A stretch of DNA of 64,000 nucleotides from NCBI RefSeq assembly GCF_040115645.1, contig NW_027096013.1:744001-808000 (forward strand), given 5' to 3'. The stretch's first letter is position 1, and each line of letters starts with the position of its first letter. Below are positions 51,041 to 62,657 of the stretch, piece after piece. A model generated the notes under the pieces. That model did no database searches. It was not told the DNA's origin and worked only from the letters and a program-made list of their open reading frames with translations. The position numbers and the translations under genes were made by a program. This stretch comes from Euwallacea fornicatus (Eukaryota > Arthropoda > Insecta > Coleoptera > Curculionidae).

Positions 51041-52923
51041 GATTCAATAATGATGTGTTGTGGCATCTTCAAAATCTCGTCGAGCTGATTAATTTGGCAC
51101 TTTGTTTAACAAATTTGGTCCTCATTTGCCAAAGTTATCGAGCTTCAAAATTTGAAAAGTCACAAATGTTGTGTGTTTGAGCACATAAAGTATTATTTTC
51201 CTTGGAAATGCAACAAAATGCAATCATGATTTGTTGCGACATCTTAAAGATCTCGTCGAGCTGATGAATTTGCGACTTTGTTTAACAAATTTGGTCCTCA
51301 TTTGCCGAGGTTATCCAGCTTCAAAGTTTGAAAAGTCAAAAAAGTTGTTTGTTTGATCACCTAAAGTACTATTTCTCTTGGAAATCCAACAAGATGCAAT
51401 CATGATTTGTTGTGGCATCTTCAAAATCTCGTCGAGCTGATTCATTTGACACTTTGTTTAACAAATTTGGTCCTCATTTGCCGAAGTTATCGAGCTTCAA
51501 AGTTTGAAATGTCTCAAAAGTTGTGTGTTTGAGCACGTAAAGTACTATTTTTCTTGCAAATTCAACAAGATTCAATAATGATGTGTTGTTGCATCTTCAA
51601 AATCTCGTCCAGCTGATTAATTTGGCACTTTGTTTAATAAATTTCGTCCTCATTTGCCGAAGTTATCGAGCTTCAAAGTTTGAAAAGTCTCAAAAGTTCT
51701 GTGTTTGAGCACGTAAAGTACTATTTTTCTTGGAAATTCAACAAGATGCAATCATGATTTTTTGTGACATCTTAAAGATCTCTTCGAGCTGATTAATTTG
51801 ACACTTTGTTTAACAAATTTGGTCCTCATTTGCCGAAGTTATCGAGCTTCAAAGTTTGAAAAGCCAAAAAAGTTGTGTGTTTGAGCACATAAAGTACTAT
51901 TTTCCTTGGAAATGCTACAAGACGCAATAATGACGTGTTGTGGCATCTTCAAAATCTCGTCGAGCTGATTAATTTGGCACTTTGTTTAACAAATTTGGTC
52001 CTCATTTGCCGAAGTTATCGAGCTTCAAAATTTGAAAAGTCACAAAAGTTGTGTGTTTGAGCACATAAAGTATTATTTTCCTTGGAAATGCAACAAGATG
52101 CAATCATGATGTGGTGTGATATATTAAAGATCTCGTCGAGCTGATGAATTTGCCACTTTGTTTAACAAATTTGGTCCTCATTTACCGATGTTATCGAGCT
52201 TCGAAATTTGAAAAGTCACAAAAGTTGTGTGTTTGAGCACATAAAGTACTATTTTTCTTGGAAATTCAACAAGATGCAATCATGATTTGTTGTGACATCT
52301 TAAAGATCTCGTCGAGCTGATTAATTTGGCACTTTGTTTAACAAATTTGGTCCTCATTTGCCGAAGTTATCGAGCTTCAAATTTTGAAAAGTCTCAAAAG
52401 TTGTGTGTTTGAACACGTAAAGTACTATTTTTCTTGGAAATTCAACAAGATGCAATCATGATTTGTTGTGACATCTTAAAGATCTCGTCGAGCTGATTAA
52501 TTTGACACTTTGTTTAACAAATTTGGTCCTCATTTGCCGAGGTTATCGAGCTTCAAAGTTTGAATAGTCTCAAAAGTTGTGAGTTTGAGCACGTAAAGTA
52601 CTATTTTTCTTGGAAATTCAACAAGATGCAATCATGATTTGTTGTGACATCTTCAAAATCTCGTCGAGCTGATTAATTTGGCACTTTGTTTAACAAATTT
52701 GGTCCTCATTTGCCGAAGTTATCGAGCTTCAAAATTTGAAAAGTCTCAAAAGATGTGTGTTTGAGCACACAAAGTACTATTTTCCTTGGAAATGCTACAA
52801 GATGCAATCATGATGTGTTGTGACATCTTAAAGATCTCGTCGAGCTGATGAATTTGCCACTTTGTTTAACAAATTTGGTCCTCATTAGCCGAAGTTATCG
52901 AGCTTCAAAGTTTGAAAAGTCAC

Positions 52924-52928
52924 AAAAA
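52924..52928 (+). other. Single-base insertion in monomer, copy 1
   Basis: 'gtcacaaaaagttgtgag' has five A where other monomers have four. This is the first length change from the left edge. The preceding 300 monomers all measure 176 bp. Confidence 0.85.
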
Positions 52929-53813
52929 GTTGTGAGTTTGAGCACGTAAAGTACTATTTTTCTTGCAAATTCAACAAGATTCAATAATGATGTGTTGTGG
53001 CATCTTCAAAATCTCGTCGAGCTGATTAATTTGGCACTTTGTTTAACAAATTTGGTCCTCATTTGCCGAAGTTATCGAGCTTCAAAATTTGAAAAGTCTC
53101 AAAAGATGTGTGTTTGAGCACACAAAGTACTATTTTCCTTGGAAATGCTACAAGATGCAATCATGATGTGGTGTGACATCTTAAAGATCTCGTCGAGCTG
53201 ATGAATTTGCGACTTTGTTTAACAAATTTGGTCCTCATTTGCCGAAGTTATCGAGCTTCAAAGTTTGAAAAGTCTCAAAAGTTGTGTGTTTGAGCGCGTA
53301 AAGTACTATTTTTCTTGCAAATTCAACAAGATTCAATAATGATGTGTTGTGGCATCTTCAAAATCTCGTCGAGCTGATTAATTTGACACTTTGTTTAACA
53401 AATTTGGTCCTCATTTGCCGACGTTATCCAGCTTCAAAGTTTGAAGAGTCTCAAAAGTTGTGTGTTTGTGCACGTAAAGTACTATTTTTCTTGGAAATTC
53501 AACAAGATGCAATCATGATTTGTTGTGACATCTTAAAGATCTCGTCGAGCTGATTAATTTGACACTTTGTTTAACAAATTTGGTCCTCATTTGCCGAAGT
53601 TATCGAGCTTCAAAGTTTGAAAAGCCAAAAAAGTTGTGTATTTGAGCACATAAAGTACTATTTTCCTTGGAAATGCTACAAGACGCAATCATGATGTGGT
53701 GTGACATCTTAAAGATCTCGTCGAGCTGATGAATTTGCCACTTTGTTTAACAAATTTGGTCCTCATTTGCCGAAGTTATCGAGCTTCGAAGTTTGAAAAG
53801 TCTCAAAACTTGT

Positions 53814-53825
53814 GTGTTTAAACAC
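53814..53825. repeat. 12-bp perfect palindrome GTGTTTAAACAC
   Basis: A single variant class converts 'gtgtttgagcac' to GTGTTTAAACAC, creating a perfect palindrome and a PmeI site. It is repeated at 57,863-57,874 and 61,736-61,747, and I saw it nowhere else. Confidence 0.8.
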
Positions 53826-54913
53826 GTAAAGTACTATTTTTCTTGCAAATTCAACAAGATTCAATAATGATGTGTTGTGGCATCTTCAAAATCTCGTCGA
53901 GCTGATTAATTTGCCACTTTGTTTAACAAATTTGGTCCTCATTTGCCGAAGTTATCGAGCTTCGAAGTTTGAAAAGTCTCAAAACTTGTGTGTTTGAACA
54001 CGTAAAGTACTATTTTTCTTGCAAATTCAACAAGATTCAATAATGATGTGTTGTGGCATCTTCAAAATCTCGTCGAGCTGATTAATTTGGCACTTTGTTT
54101 AACACATTTGGTCCTCATTTGCCGAAGTTATCGAGCTTCAAAATTTGAAAAGTCTCAAAAGATGTGTGCTTGATCACCTAAAGTACTATTTCTCTTGGAA
54201 ATCCAACAAGATGCAATCATGATTTGTTGTGGCATCTTCAAAATCTCGTCCAGCTGATTAATTTGGCACTTGGTTTAACAAATTTGGTCCTCATTTGCCG
54301 AAGTTATCGAGCTTCAAAGTTTGAAAAGTCTCAAAAGTTCTGTGTTTGAGCACGTAAAGTACTATTTTTCTTGGAAATTCAACAAGATGCAATCATGATT
54401 TGTTGTGACATCTTAAAGATCTCGTCGAGCTGATTAATTTGACACTTTGTTTAACAAATTTGGTCCTCATTTGCCGAGGTTATCAAGCTTCAAAGTTTGA
54501 ATAGTCTCAAAATTTGTGAGTTTGAGCACGTAAAGTACTATTTTTCTTGGAAATTCAACAAGATGCAATCATGATTTGTTGTGACATCTTAAAGATCTCG
54601 TCGAGCTGATTAATTTGACACTTTGTTTAACAAATTTGGTCCTCATTTGCCGAAGTTATCGAGCTTCAAAATTTGAAAAGTCTCAAAAGATGTGTGTTTG
54701 AGCACGTAAAGTACTATTTTTCTTGCAAATTCAACAAGATTCAATAATGATGTGTTGTGGCATCTTCAAAATCTCGTCGAGCTGAGTAATTTGACACTTT
54801 GTTTAACAAATTTGGTCCTCATTTGCCGAAGTTATCGAGCTTCAAAGTTTGAAATGTCTCAAAAGTTCTGTGTTTGAGCACGTAAAGTACTATTTTTCTT
54901 GCAAATTCAACAA

Positions 54914-57900
54914 GATTCAATAATGATGTGTTGTGGCATCTTCAAAATCTCGTCGAGCTGATTAATTTGGCACTTTGTTTAACAAATTTGGTCCTCATTT
55001 GCCAAAGTTATCGAGCTTCAAAATTTGAAAAGTCACAAATGTTGTGTGTTTGAGCACATAAAGTATTATTTTCCTTGGAAATGCAACAAAATGCAATCAT
55101 GATTTGTTGCGACATCTTAAAGATCTCGTCGAGCTGATGAATTTGCGACTTTGTTTAACAAATTTGGTCCTCATTTGCCGAGGTTATCCAGCTTCAAAGT
55201 TTGAAAAGTCAAAAAAGTTGTTTGTTTGATCACCTAAAGTACTATTTCTCTTGGAAATCCAACAAGATGCAATCATGATTTGTTGTGGCATCTTCAAAAT
55301 CTCGTCGAGCTGATTCATTTGACACTTTGTTTAACAAATTTGGTCCTCATTTGCCGAAGTTATCGAGCTTCAAAGTTTGAAATGTCTCAAAAGTTGTGTG
55401 TTTGAGCACGTAAAGTACTATTTTTCTTGCAAATTCAACAAGATTCAATAATGATGTGTTGTTGCATCTTCAAAATCTCGTCCAGCTGATTAATTTGGCA
55501 CTTTGTTTAATAAATTTCGTCCTCATTTGCCGAAGTTATCGAGCTTCAAAGTTTGAAAAGTCTCAAAAGTTCTGTGTTTGAGCACGTAAAGTACTATTTT
55601 TCTTGGAAATTCAACAAGATGCAATCATGATTTTTTGTGACATCTTAAAGATCTCTTCGAGCTGATTAATTTGACACTTTGTTTAACAAATTTGGTCCTC
55701 ATTTGCCGAAGTTATCGAGCTTCAAAGTTTGAAAAGCCAAAAAAGTTGTGTGTTTGAGCACATAAAGTACTATTTTCCTTGGAAATGCTACAAGACGCAA
55801 TAATGACGTGTTGTGGCATCTTCAAAATCTCGTCGAGCTGATTAATTTGGCACTTTGTTTAACAAATTTGGTCCTCATTTGCCGAAGTTATCGAGCTTCA
55901 AAATTTGAAAAGTCACAAAAGTTGTGTGTTTGAGCACATAAAGTATTATTTTCCTTGGAAATGCAACAAGATGCAATCATGATGTGGTGTGATATATTAA
56001 AGATCTCGTCGAGCTGATGAATTTGCCACTTTGTTTAACAAATTTGGTCCTCATTTACCGATGTTATCGAGCTTCGAAATTTGAAAAGTCACAAAAGTTG
56101 TGTGTTTGAGCACATAAAGTACTATTTTTCTTGGAAATTCAACAAGATGCAATCATGATTTGTTGTGACATCTTAAAGATCTCGTCGAGCTGATTAATTT
56201 GGCACTTTGTTTAACAAATTTGGTCCTCATTTGCCGAAGTTATCGAGCTTCAAATTTTGAAAAGTCTCAAAAGTTGTGTGTTTGAACACGTAAAGTACTA
56301 TTTTTCTTGGAAATTCAACAAGATGCAATCATGATTTGTTGTGACATCTTAAAGATCTCGTCGAGCTGATTAATTTGACACTTTGTTTAACAAATTTGGT
56401 CCTCATTTGCCGAGGTTATCGAGCTTCAAAGTTTGAATAGTCTCAAAAGTTGTGAGTTTGAGCACGTAAAGTACTATTTTTCTTGGAAATTCAACAAGAT
56501 GCAATCATGATTTGTTGTGACATCTTCAAAATCTCGTCGAGCTGATTAATTTGGCACTTTGTTTAACAAATTTGGTCCTCATTTGCCGAAGTTATCGAGC
56601 TTCGAAGTTTGAAAAGTCTCAAAAGTTGTGTGTTTGAGCGCGTAAAGTACTATTTTTCTTGCAAATTCAACAAGATTCAATAATGATGTGTTGTGGCATC
56701 TTCAAAATCTCGTCGAGCTGGTTAATTTGACACTTTGTTTAACAAATTTGGTCCTCATTTGCCGAAGTTATCGAGCTTCAAAATTTGAAAAGTCTCAAAA
56801 GATGTGTGTTTGAGCACACAAAGTACTATTTTCCTTGGAAATGCTACAAGATGCAATCATGATGTGGTGTGACATCTTAAAGATCTCGTCGAGCTGATGA
56901 ATTTGCCACTTTGTTTAACAAATTTGGTCCTCATTAGCCGAAGTTATCGAGCTTCAAAGTTTGAAAAGTCACAAAAAGTTGTGAGTTTGAGCACGTAAAG
57001 TACTATTTTTCTTGCAAATTCAACAAGATTCAATAATGATGTGTTGTGGCATCTTCAAAATCTCGTCGAGCTGATTAATTTGGCACTTTGTTTAACAAAT
57101 TTGGTCCTCATTTGCCGAAGTTATCGAGCTTCAAAATTTGAAAATTCTCAAAAGATGTGTGTTTGAGCACACAAAGTACTATTTTCCTTGGAAATGCTAC
57201 AAGATGCAATCATGATTTGTTGCGACATCTTAAAGATCTCGTCGAGCTGATGAATTTGCGACTTTGTTTAACAAATTTGGTCCTCATTTGCCGAAGTTAT
57301 CGAGCTTCAAAGTTTGAAAAGTCTCAAAAGTTGTGTGTTTGAGCGCGTAAAGTACTATTTTTCTTGCAAATTCAACAAGATTCAATAATGATGTGTTGTG
57401 GCATCTTCAAAATCTCGTCGAGCTGATTAATTTGACACTTTGTTTAACAAATTTGGTCCTCATTTGCCGACGTTATCCAGCTTCAAAGTTTGAAGAGTCT
57501 CAAAAGTTGTGTGTTTGTGCACGTAAAGTACTATTTTTCTTGGAAATTCAACAAGATGCAATCATGATTTGTTGTGACATCTTAAAGATCTCGTCGAGCT
57601 GATTAATTTGACACTTTGTTTAACAAATTTGGTCCTCATTTGCCGAAGTTATCGAGCTTCAAAGTTTGAAAAGCCAAAAAAGTTGTGTATTTGAGCACAT
57701 AAAGTACTATTTTCCTTGGAAATGCTACAAGACGCAATCATGATGTGGTGTGACATCTTAAAGATCTCGTCGAGCTGATGAATTTGCCACTTTGTTTAAC
57801 AAATTTGGTCCTCATTTGCCGAAGTTATCGAGCTTCGAAGTTTGAAAAGTCTCAAAACTTGTGTGTTTAAACACGTAAAGTACTATTTTTCTTGCAAATT

Positions 57901-58610
57901 CAACAAGATTCAATAATGATGTGTTGTGGCATCTTCAAAATCTCGTCGAGCTGATTAATTTGCCACTTTGTTTAACAAATTTGGTCCTCATTTGCCGAAG
58001 TTATCGAGCTTCGAAGTTTGAAAAGTCTCAAAACTTGTGTGTTTGAACACGTAAAGTACTATTTTTCTTGCAAATTCAACAAGATTCAATAATGATGTGT
58101 TGTGGCATCTTCAAAATCTCGTCGAGCTGATTAATTTGGCACTTTGTTTAACACATTTGGTCCTCATTTGCCGAAGTTATCGAGCTTCAAAATTTGAAAA
58201 GTCTCAAAAGATGTGTGCTTGAGCACACAAAGTACTATTTTCCTTGGAAATGCTACAAGATGCAATCATGATGTGGTGTGACATCTTAAAGATCTCGTCG
58301 AGCTGATGAATTTGCCACTTTGGTTAACAAATTTGGTCCTCATTTGCCGAAGTTATCGAGCTTCAAAGTTTGAAATGTCTCAAAAGTTCTGTGTTTGAGC
58401 ACGTAAAGTACTATTTTTCTTGGAAATTCAACAAGATGCAATCATGATTTGTTGTGACATCTTAAAGATCTCTTCGAGCTGATTAATTTGACACTTTGTT
58501 TAACAAATTTGGTCCTCATTTGCCGAAGTTATCGAGCTTCGAAGTTTGAAAAGTCTCAAAACTTGTGTGTTTGAACACGTAAAGTACTATTTTTCTTGCA
58601 AATTCAACAA
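54914..58610 (+). repeat. HOR family M, copy 4 (21 monomers plus 1 bp)
   Basis: Follows copy 3 at an offset of 3,873 bp for the first nine monomers and at 4,049 bp later on. It gained a 'gagctggtt' monomer (56,674) and carries the second 1-bp insertion. Its end is reorganised: 'ggttaac' with 'gaaatgtctc' (58,259), then 'tctcttcgagc' with 'gcttcgaag' (58,435), replaces the c monomer and junction pair. Confidence 0.8.
56973..56977 (+). other. Single-base insertion in monomer, copy 2
   Basis: Same A5 variant in the same monomer context ('ttagccg', then 'gttgtgag'), 4,049 bp after the first. It is inherited by block duplication rather than being an independent slip. Confidence 0.85.
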
Positions 58611-60194
58611 GATTCAATAATGATGTGTTGTGGCATCTTCAAAATCTCGTCGAGCTGATTAATTTGGCACTTTGTTTAACAAATTTGGTCCTCATTTGCC
58701 AAAGTTATCGAGCTTCAAAATTTGAAAAGTCACAAATGTTGTGTGTTTGAGCACATAAAGTATTATTTTCCTTGGAAATGCAACAAAATGCAATCATGAT
58801 TTGTTGCGACATCTTAAAGATCTCGTCGAGCTGATGAATTTGCGACTTTGTTTAACAAATTTGGTCCTCATTTGCCGAGGTTATCCAGCTTCAAAGTTTG
58901 AAAAGTCAAAAAAGTTGTTTGTTTGATCACCTAAAGTACTATTTCTCTTGGAAATCCAACAAGATGCAATCATGATTTGTTGTGGCATCTTCAAAATCTC
59001 GTCGAGCTGATTCATTTGACACTTTGTTTAACAAATTTGGTCCTCATTTGCCGAAGTTATCGAGCTTCAAAGTTTGAAATGTCTCAAAAGTTGTGTGTTT
59101 GAGCACGTAAAGTACTATTTCTCTTGCAAATTCAACAAGATTCAATAATGATGTGTTGTTGCATCTTCAAAATCTCGTCCAGCTGATTAATTTGGCACTT
59201 TGTTTAATAAATTTCGTCCTCATTTGCCGAAGTTATCGAGCTTCAAAGTTTGAAAAGTCTCAAAAGTTCTGTGTTTGAGCACGTAAAGTACTATTTTTCT
59301 TGGAAATTCAACAAGATGCAATCATGATTTTTTGTGACATCTTAAAGATCTCTTCGAGCTGATTAATTTGACACTTTGTTTAACAAATTTGGTCCTCATT
59401 TGCCGAAGTTATCGAGCTTCAAAGTTTGAAAAGCCAAAAAAGTTGTGTGTTTGAGCACATAAAGTACTATTTTCCTTGGAAATGCTACAAGACGCAATAA
59501 TGACGTGTTGTGGCATCTTCAAAATCTCGTCGAGCTGATTAATTTGGCACTTTGTTTAACAAATTTGGTCCTCATTTGCCGAAGTTATCGAGCTTCAAAA
59601 TTTGAAAAGTCACAAAAGTTGTGTGTTTGAGCACATAAAGTATTATTTTCCTTGGAAATGCAACAAGATGCAATCATGATGTGGTGTGATATATTAAAGA
59701 TCTCGTCGAGCTGATGAATTTGCCACTTTGTTTAACAAATTTGGTCCTCATTTACCGATGTTATCGAGCTTCGAAATTTGAAAAGTCACAAAAGTTGTGT
59801 GTTTGAGCACATAAAGTACTATTTTTCTTGGAAATTCAACAAGATGCAATCATGATTTGTTGTGACATCTTAAAGATCTCGTCGAGCTGATTAATTTGGC
59901 ACTTTGTTTAACAAATTTGGTCCTCATTTGCCGAAGTTATCGAGCTTCAAATTTTGAAAAGTCTCAAAAGTTGTGTGTTTGAACACGTAAAGTACTATTT
60001 TTCTTGGAAATTCAACAAGATGCAATCATGATTTGTTGTGACATCTTAAAGATCTCGTCGAGCTGATTAATTTGACACTTTGTTTAACAAATTTGGTCCT
60101 CATTTGCCGAGGTTATCGAGCTTCAAAGTTTGAATAGTCTCAAAAGTTGTGAGTTTGAGCACGTAAAGTACTATTTTTCTTGGAAATTCAACAA

Positions 60195-60546
60195 GATGCA
60201 ATCATGATTTGTTGTGACATCTTCAAAATCTCGTCGAGCTGATTAATTTGGCACTTTGTTTAACAAATTTGGTCCTCATTTGCCGAGGTTATCCAGCTTC
60301 AAAGTTTGAAGAGTCTCAAAAGTTGTGTATTTGAGCACGTAAAGTACTATTTTTCTTGCAAATTCAACAAGATTCAATAATGATGTGTTGTGGCATCTTC
60401 AAAATCTCGTCGAGCTGATTAATTTGACACTTTGTTTAACAAATTTGGTCCTCATTTGCCGAGGTTATCGAGCTTCAAAGTTTGAATAGTCTCAAAAGTT
60501 GTGAGTTTGAGCACGTAAAGTACTATTTTTCTTGGAAATTCAACAA
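60195..60546 (+). repeat. Two-monomer gain in M copy 5
   Basis: In copy 4 an 'aggttatcgag'/'tttgaatag' monomer (56,322) is followed by a 'gcttcgaag'/'gagcgcg' monomer (56,498). In copy 5 the pair appears twice (60,019-60,370 and 60,371-60,722). In the first pair the second monomer has its right half replaced by 'aggttatccag', 'gaagag' and 'gtgtatttg'. Confidence 0.7.
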
Positions 60547-61021
60547 GATGCAATCATGATTTGTTGTGACATCTTCAAAATCTCGTCGAGCTGATTAATT
60601 TGGCACTTTGTTTAACAAATTTGGTCCTCATTTGCCGAAGTTATCGAGCTTCGAAGTTTGAAAAGTCTCAAAAGTTGTGTGTTTGAGCGCGTAAAGTACT
60701 ATTTTTCTTGCAAATTCAACAAGATTCAATAATGATGTGTTGTGGCATCTTCAAAATCTCGTCGAGCTGGTTAATTTGACACTTTGTTTAACAAATTTGG
60801 TCCTCATTTGCCGAAGTTATCGAGCTTCAAAATTTGAAAAGTCTCAAAAGATGTGTGTTTGAGCACACAAAGTACTATTTTCCTTGGAAATGCTACAAGA
60901 TGCAATCATGATGTGGTGTGACATCTTAAAGATCTCGTCGAGCTGATGAATTTGCCACTTTGTTTAACAAATTTGGTCCTCATTAGCCGAAGTTATCGAG
61001 CTTCAAAGTTTGAAAAGTCAC

Positions 61022-61026
61022 AAAAA
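61022..61026 (+). other. Single-base insertion in monomer, copy 3
   Basis: Third copy of the A5 variant, again 4,049 bp on and in the same monomer type. Confidence 0.85.
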
Positions 61027-61603
61027 GTTGTGAGTTTGAGCACGTAAAGTACTATTTTTCTTGCAAATTCAACAAGATTCAATAATGATGTGTTGTGGCA
61101 TCTTCAAAATCTCGTCGAGCTGATTAATTTGGCACTTTGTTTAACAAATTTGGTCCTCATTTGCCGAAGTTATCGAGCTTCAAAATTTGAAAATTCTCAA
61201 AAGATGTGTGTTTGAGCACACAAAGTACTATTTTCCTTGGAAATGCTACAAGATGCAATCATGATTTGTTGCGACATCTTAAAGATCTCGTCGAGCTGAT
61301 GAATTTGCGACTTTGTTTAACAAATTTGGTCCTCATTTGCCGAAGTTATCGAGCTTCAAAGTTTGAAAAGTCTCAAAAGTTGTGTGTTTGAGCGCGTAAA
61401 GTACTATTTTTCTTGCAAATTCAACAAGATTCAATAATGATGTGTTGTGGCATCTTCAAAATCTCGTCGAGCTGATTAATTTGACACTTTGTTTAACAAA
61501 TTTGGTCCTCATTTGCCGACGTTATCCAGCTTCAAAGTTTGAAGAGTCTCAAAAGTTGTGTGTTTGTGCACGTAAAGTACTATTTTTCTTGGAAATTCAA
61601 CAA

Positions 61604-61779
61604 GATGCAATCATAATTTGTTGTGACATCTTAAAGATCTCGTCGAGCTGATTAATTTGACACTTTGTTTAACAAATTTGGTCCTCATTTGCCGAAGTTA
61701 TCGAGCTTCGAAGTTTGAAAAGTCTCAAAACTTGTGTGTTTAAACACGTAAAGTACTATTTTTCTTGCAAATTCAACAA
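61604..61779 (+). repeat. Chimeric monomer from a one-monomer deletion
   Basis: Compared with copy 4, the left part ('tgacatcttaaagatc', 'tttgacac') is that of 57,555 and the right part ('gcttcgaag', 'caaaacttg', 'gtgtttaaacac') is that of 57,731. The crossover lies between internal positions of about 58 and 107, and it removed exactly 176 bp. A private 'catcataattt' variant is present at 61,611. Confidence 0.8.
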
Positions 61780-62483
61780 GATTCAATAATGATGTGTTGT
61801 GGCATCTTCAAAATCTCGTCGAGCTGATTAATTTGCCACTTTGTTTAACAAATTTGGTCCTCATTTGCCGAAGTTATCGAGCTTCGAAGTTTGAAAAGTC
61901 TCAAAACTTGTGTGTTTGAACACGTAAAGTACTATTTTTCTTGCAAATTCAACAAGATTCAATAATGATGTGTTGTGGCATCTTCAAAATCTCGTCGAGC
62001 TGATTAATTTGGCACTTTGTTTAACACATTTGGTCCTCATTTGCCGAAGTTATCGAGCTTCAAAATTTGAAAAGTCTCAAAAGATGTGTGCTTGAGCACA
62101 CAAAGTACTATTTTCCTTGGAAATGCTACAAGATGCAATCATGATGTGGTGTGACATCTTAAAGATCTCGTCGAGCTGATGAATTTGCCACTTTGGTTAA
62201 CAAATTTGGTCCTCATTTGCCGAAGTTATCGAGCTTCAAAGTTTGAAATGTCTCAAAAGTTCTGTGTTTGAGCACGTAAAGTACTATTTTTCTTGGAAAT
62301 TCAACAAGATGCAATCATGATTTGTTGTGACATCTTAAAGATCTCTTCGAGCTGATTAATTTGACACTTTGTTTAACAAATTTGGTCCTCATTTGCCGAA
62401 GTTATCGAGCTTCGAAGTTTGAAAAGTCTCAAAACTTGTGTGTTTGAACACGTAAAGTACTATTTTTCTTGCAAATTCAACAA

Positions 62484-62657
62484 GATTCAATAATGATGTG
62501 TTGTGGCACCTCAAAATCTCGTCGAGCTGATTAATTTGGCACTTTGTTTAACAAATTTGGTCCTCATTTGCCAAAGTTATCGAGCTTCAAAGTTTGAAAA
62601 GTCATAAAAGTTGTGTGTTTGAGCACATAAAGTATTATTTTCTTGGAAATTCAACAA
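62484..62657 (+). repeat. Degenerate 174-bp monomer
   Basis: The only shortened monomer. 'ggcacctcaaaatc' near 62,506 replaces 'ggcatcttcaaaatc' (one base lost plus a substitution), and 'attattttcttgg' near 62,641 has lost one C. It also has a private 'gtcataaaag'. Confidence 0.85.

Larger units (their letters stand above)
51041..54913 (+). repeat. HOR family M, copy 3 (22 monomers plus 1 bp)
   Basis: Has 'gttgcgacatc' instead of 'gttgcgatatc', a 'gattcatttg' monomer (51,393) and 'gttgttgc' (51,587). It continues through the 'gatatattaaag' monomer and the first 1-bp insertion (52,924-52,928). It then has 'gacgttatccag' (53,330) and the 'cttgtgtgtttaaacac' monomer (53,682). It ends with a 9-mer-type c monomer (54,386) and the M junction pair. 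Confidence 0.8.
58611..62483 (+). repeat. HOR family M, copy 5 (22 monomers plus 1 bp)
   Basis: Carries 'gttgttgc', 'gattttttg', 'gatatattaaag', 'gagctggtt' and the third 1-bp insertion, like copy 4. Two whole-monomer changes separate them: a two-monomer gain at 60,195-60,546 and a one-monomer loss at the chimeric monomer 61,604-61,779. Confidence 0.8.

Noticed and set aside
57157..57342. 61-codon open frame, also at 61,206
   Set aside because: A repeat by-product in another frame, present twice because the M block was duplicated at 4,049-bp spacing. It overlaps ordinary monomers with no sign of coding constraint.
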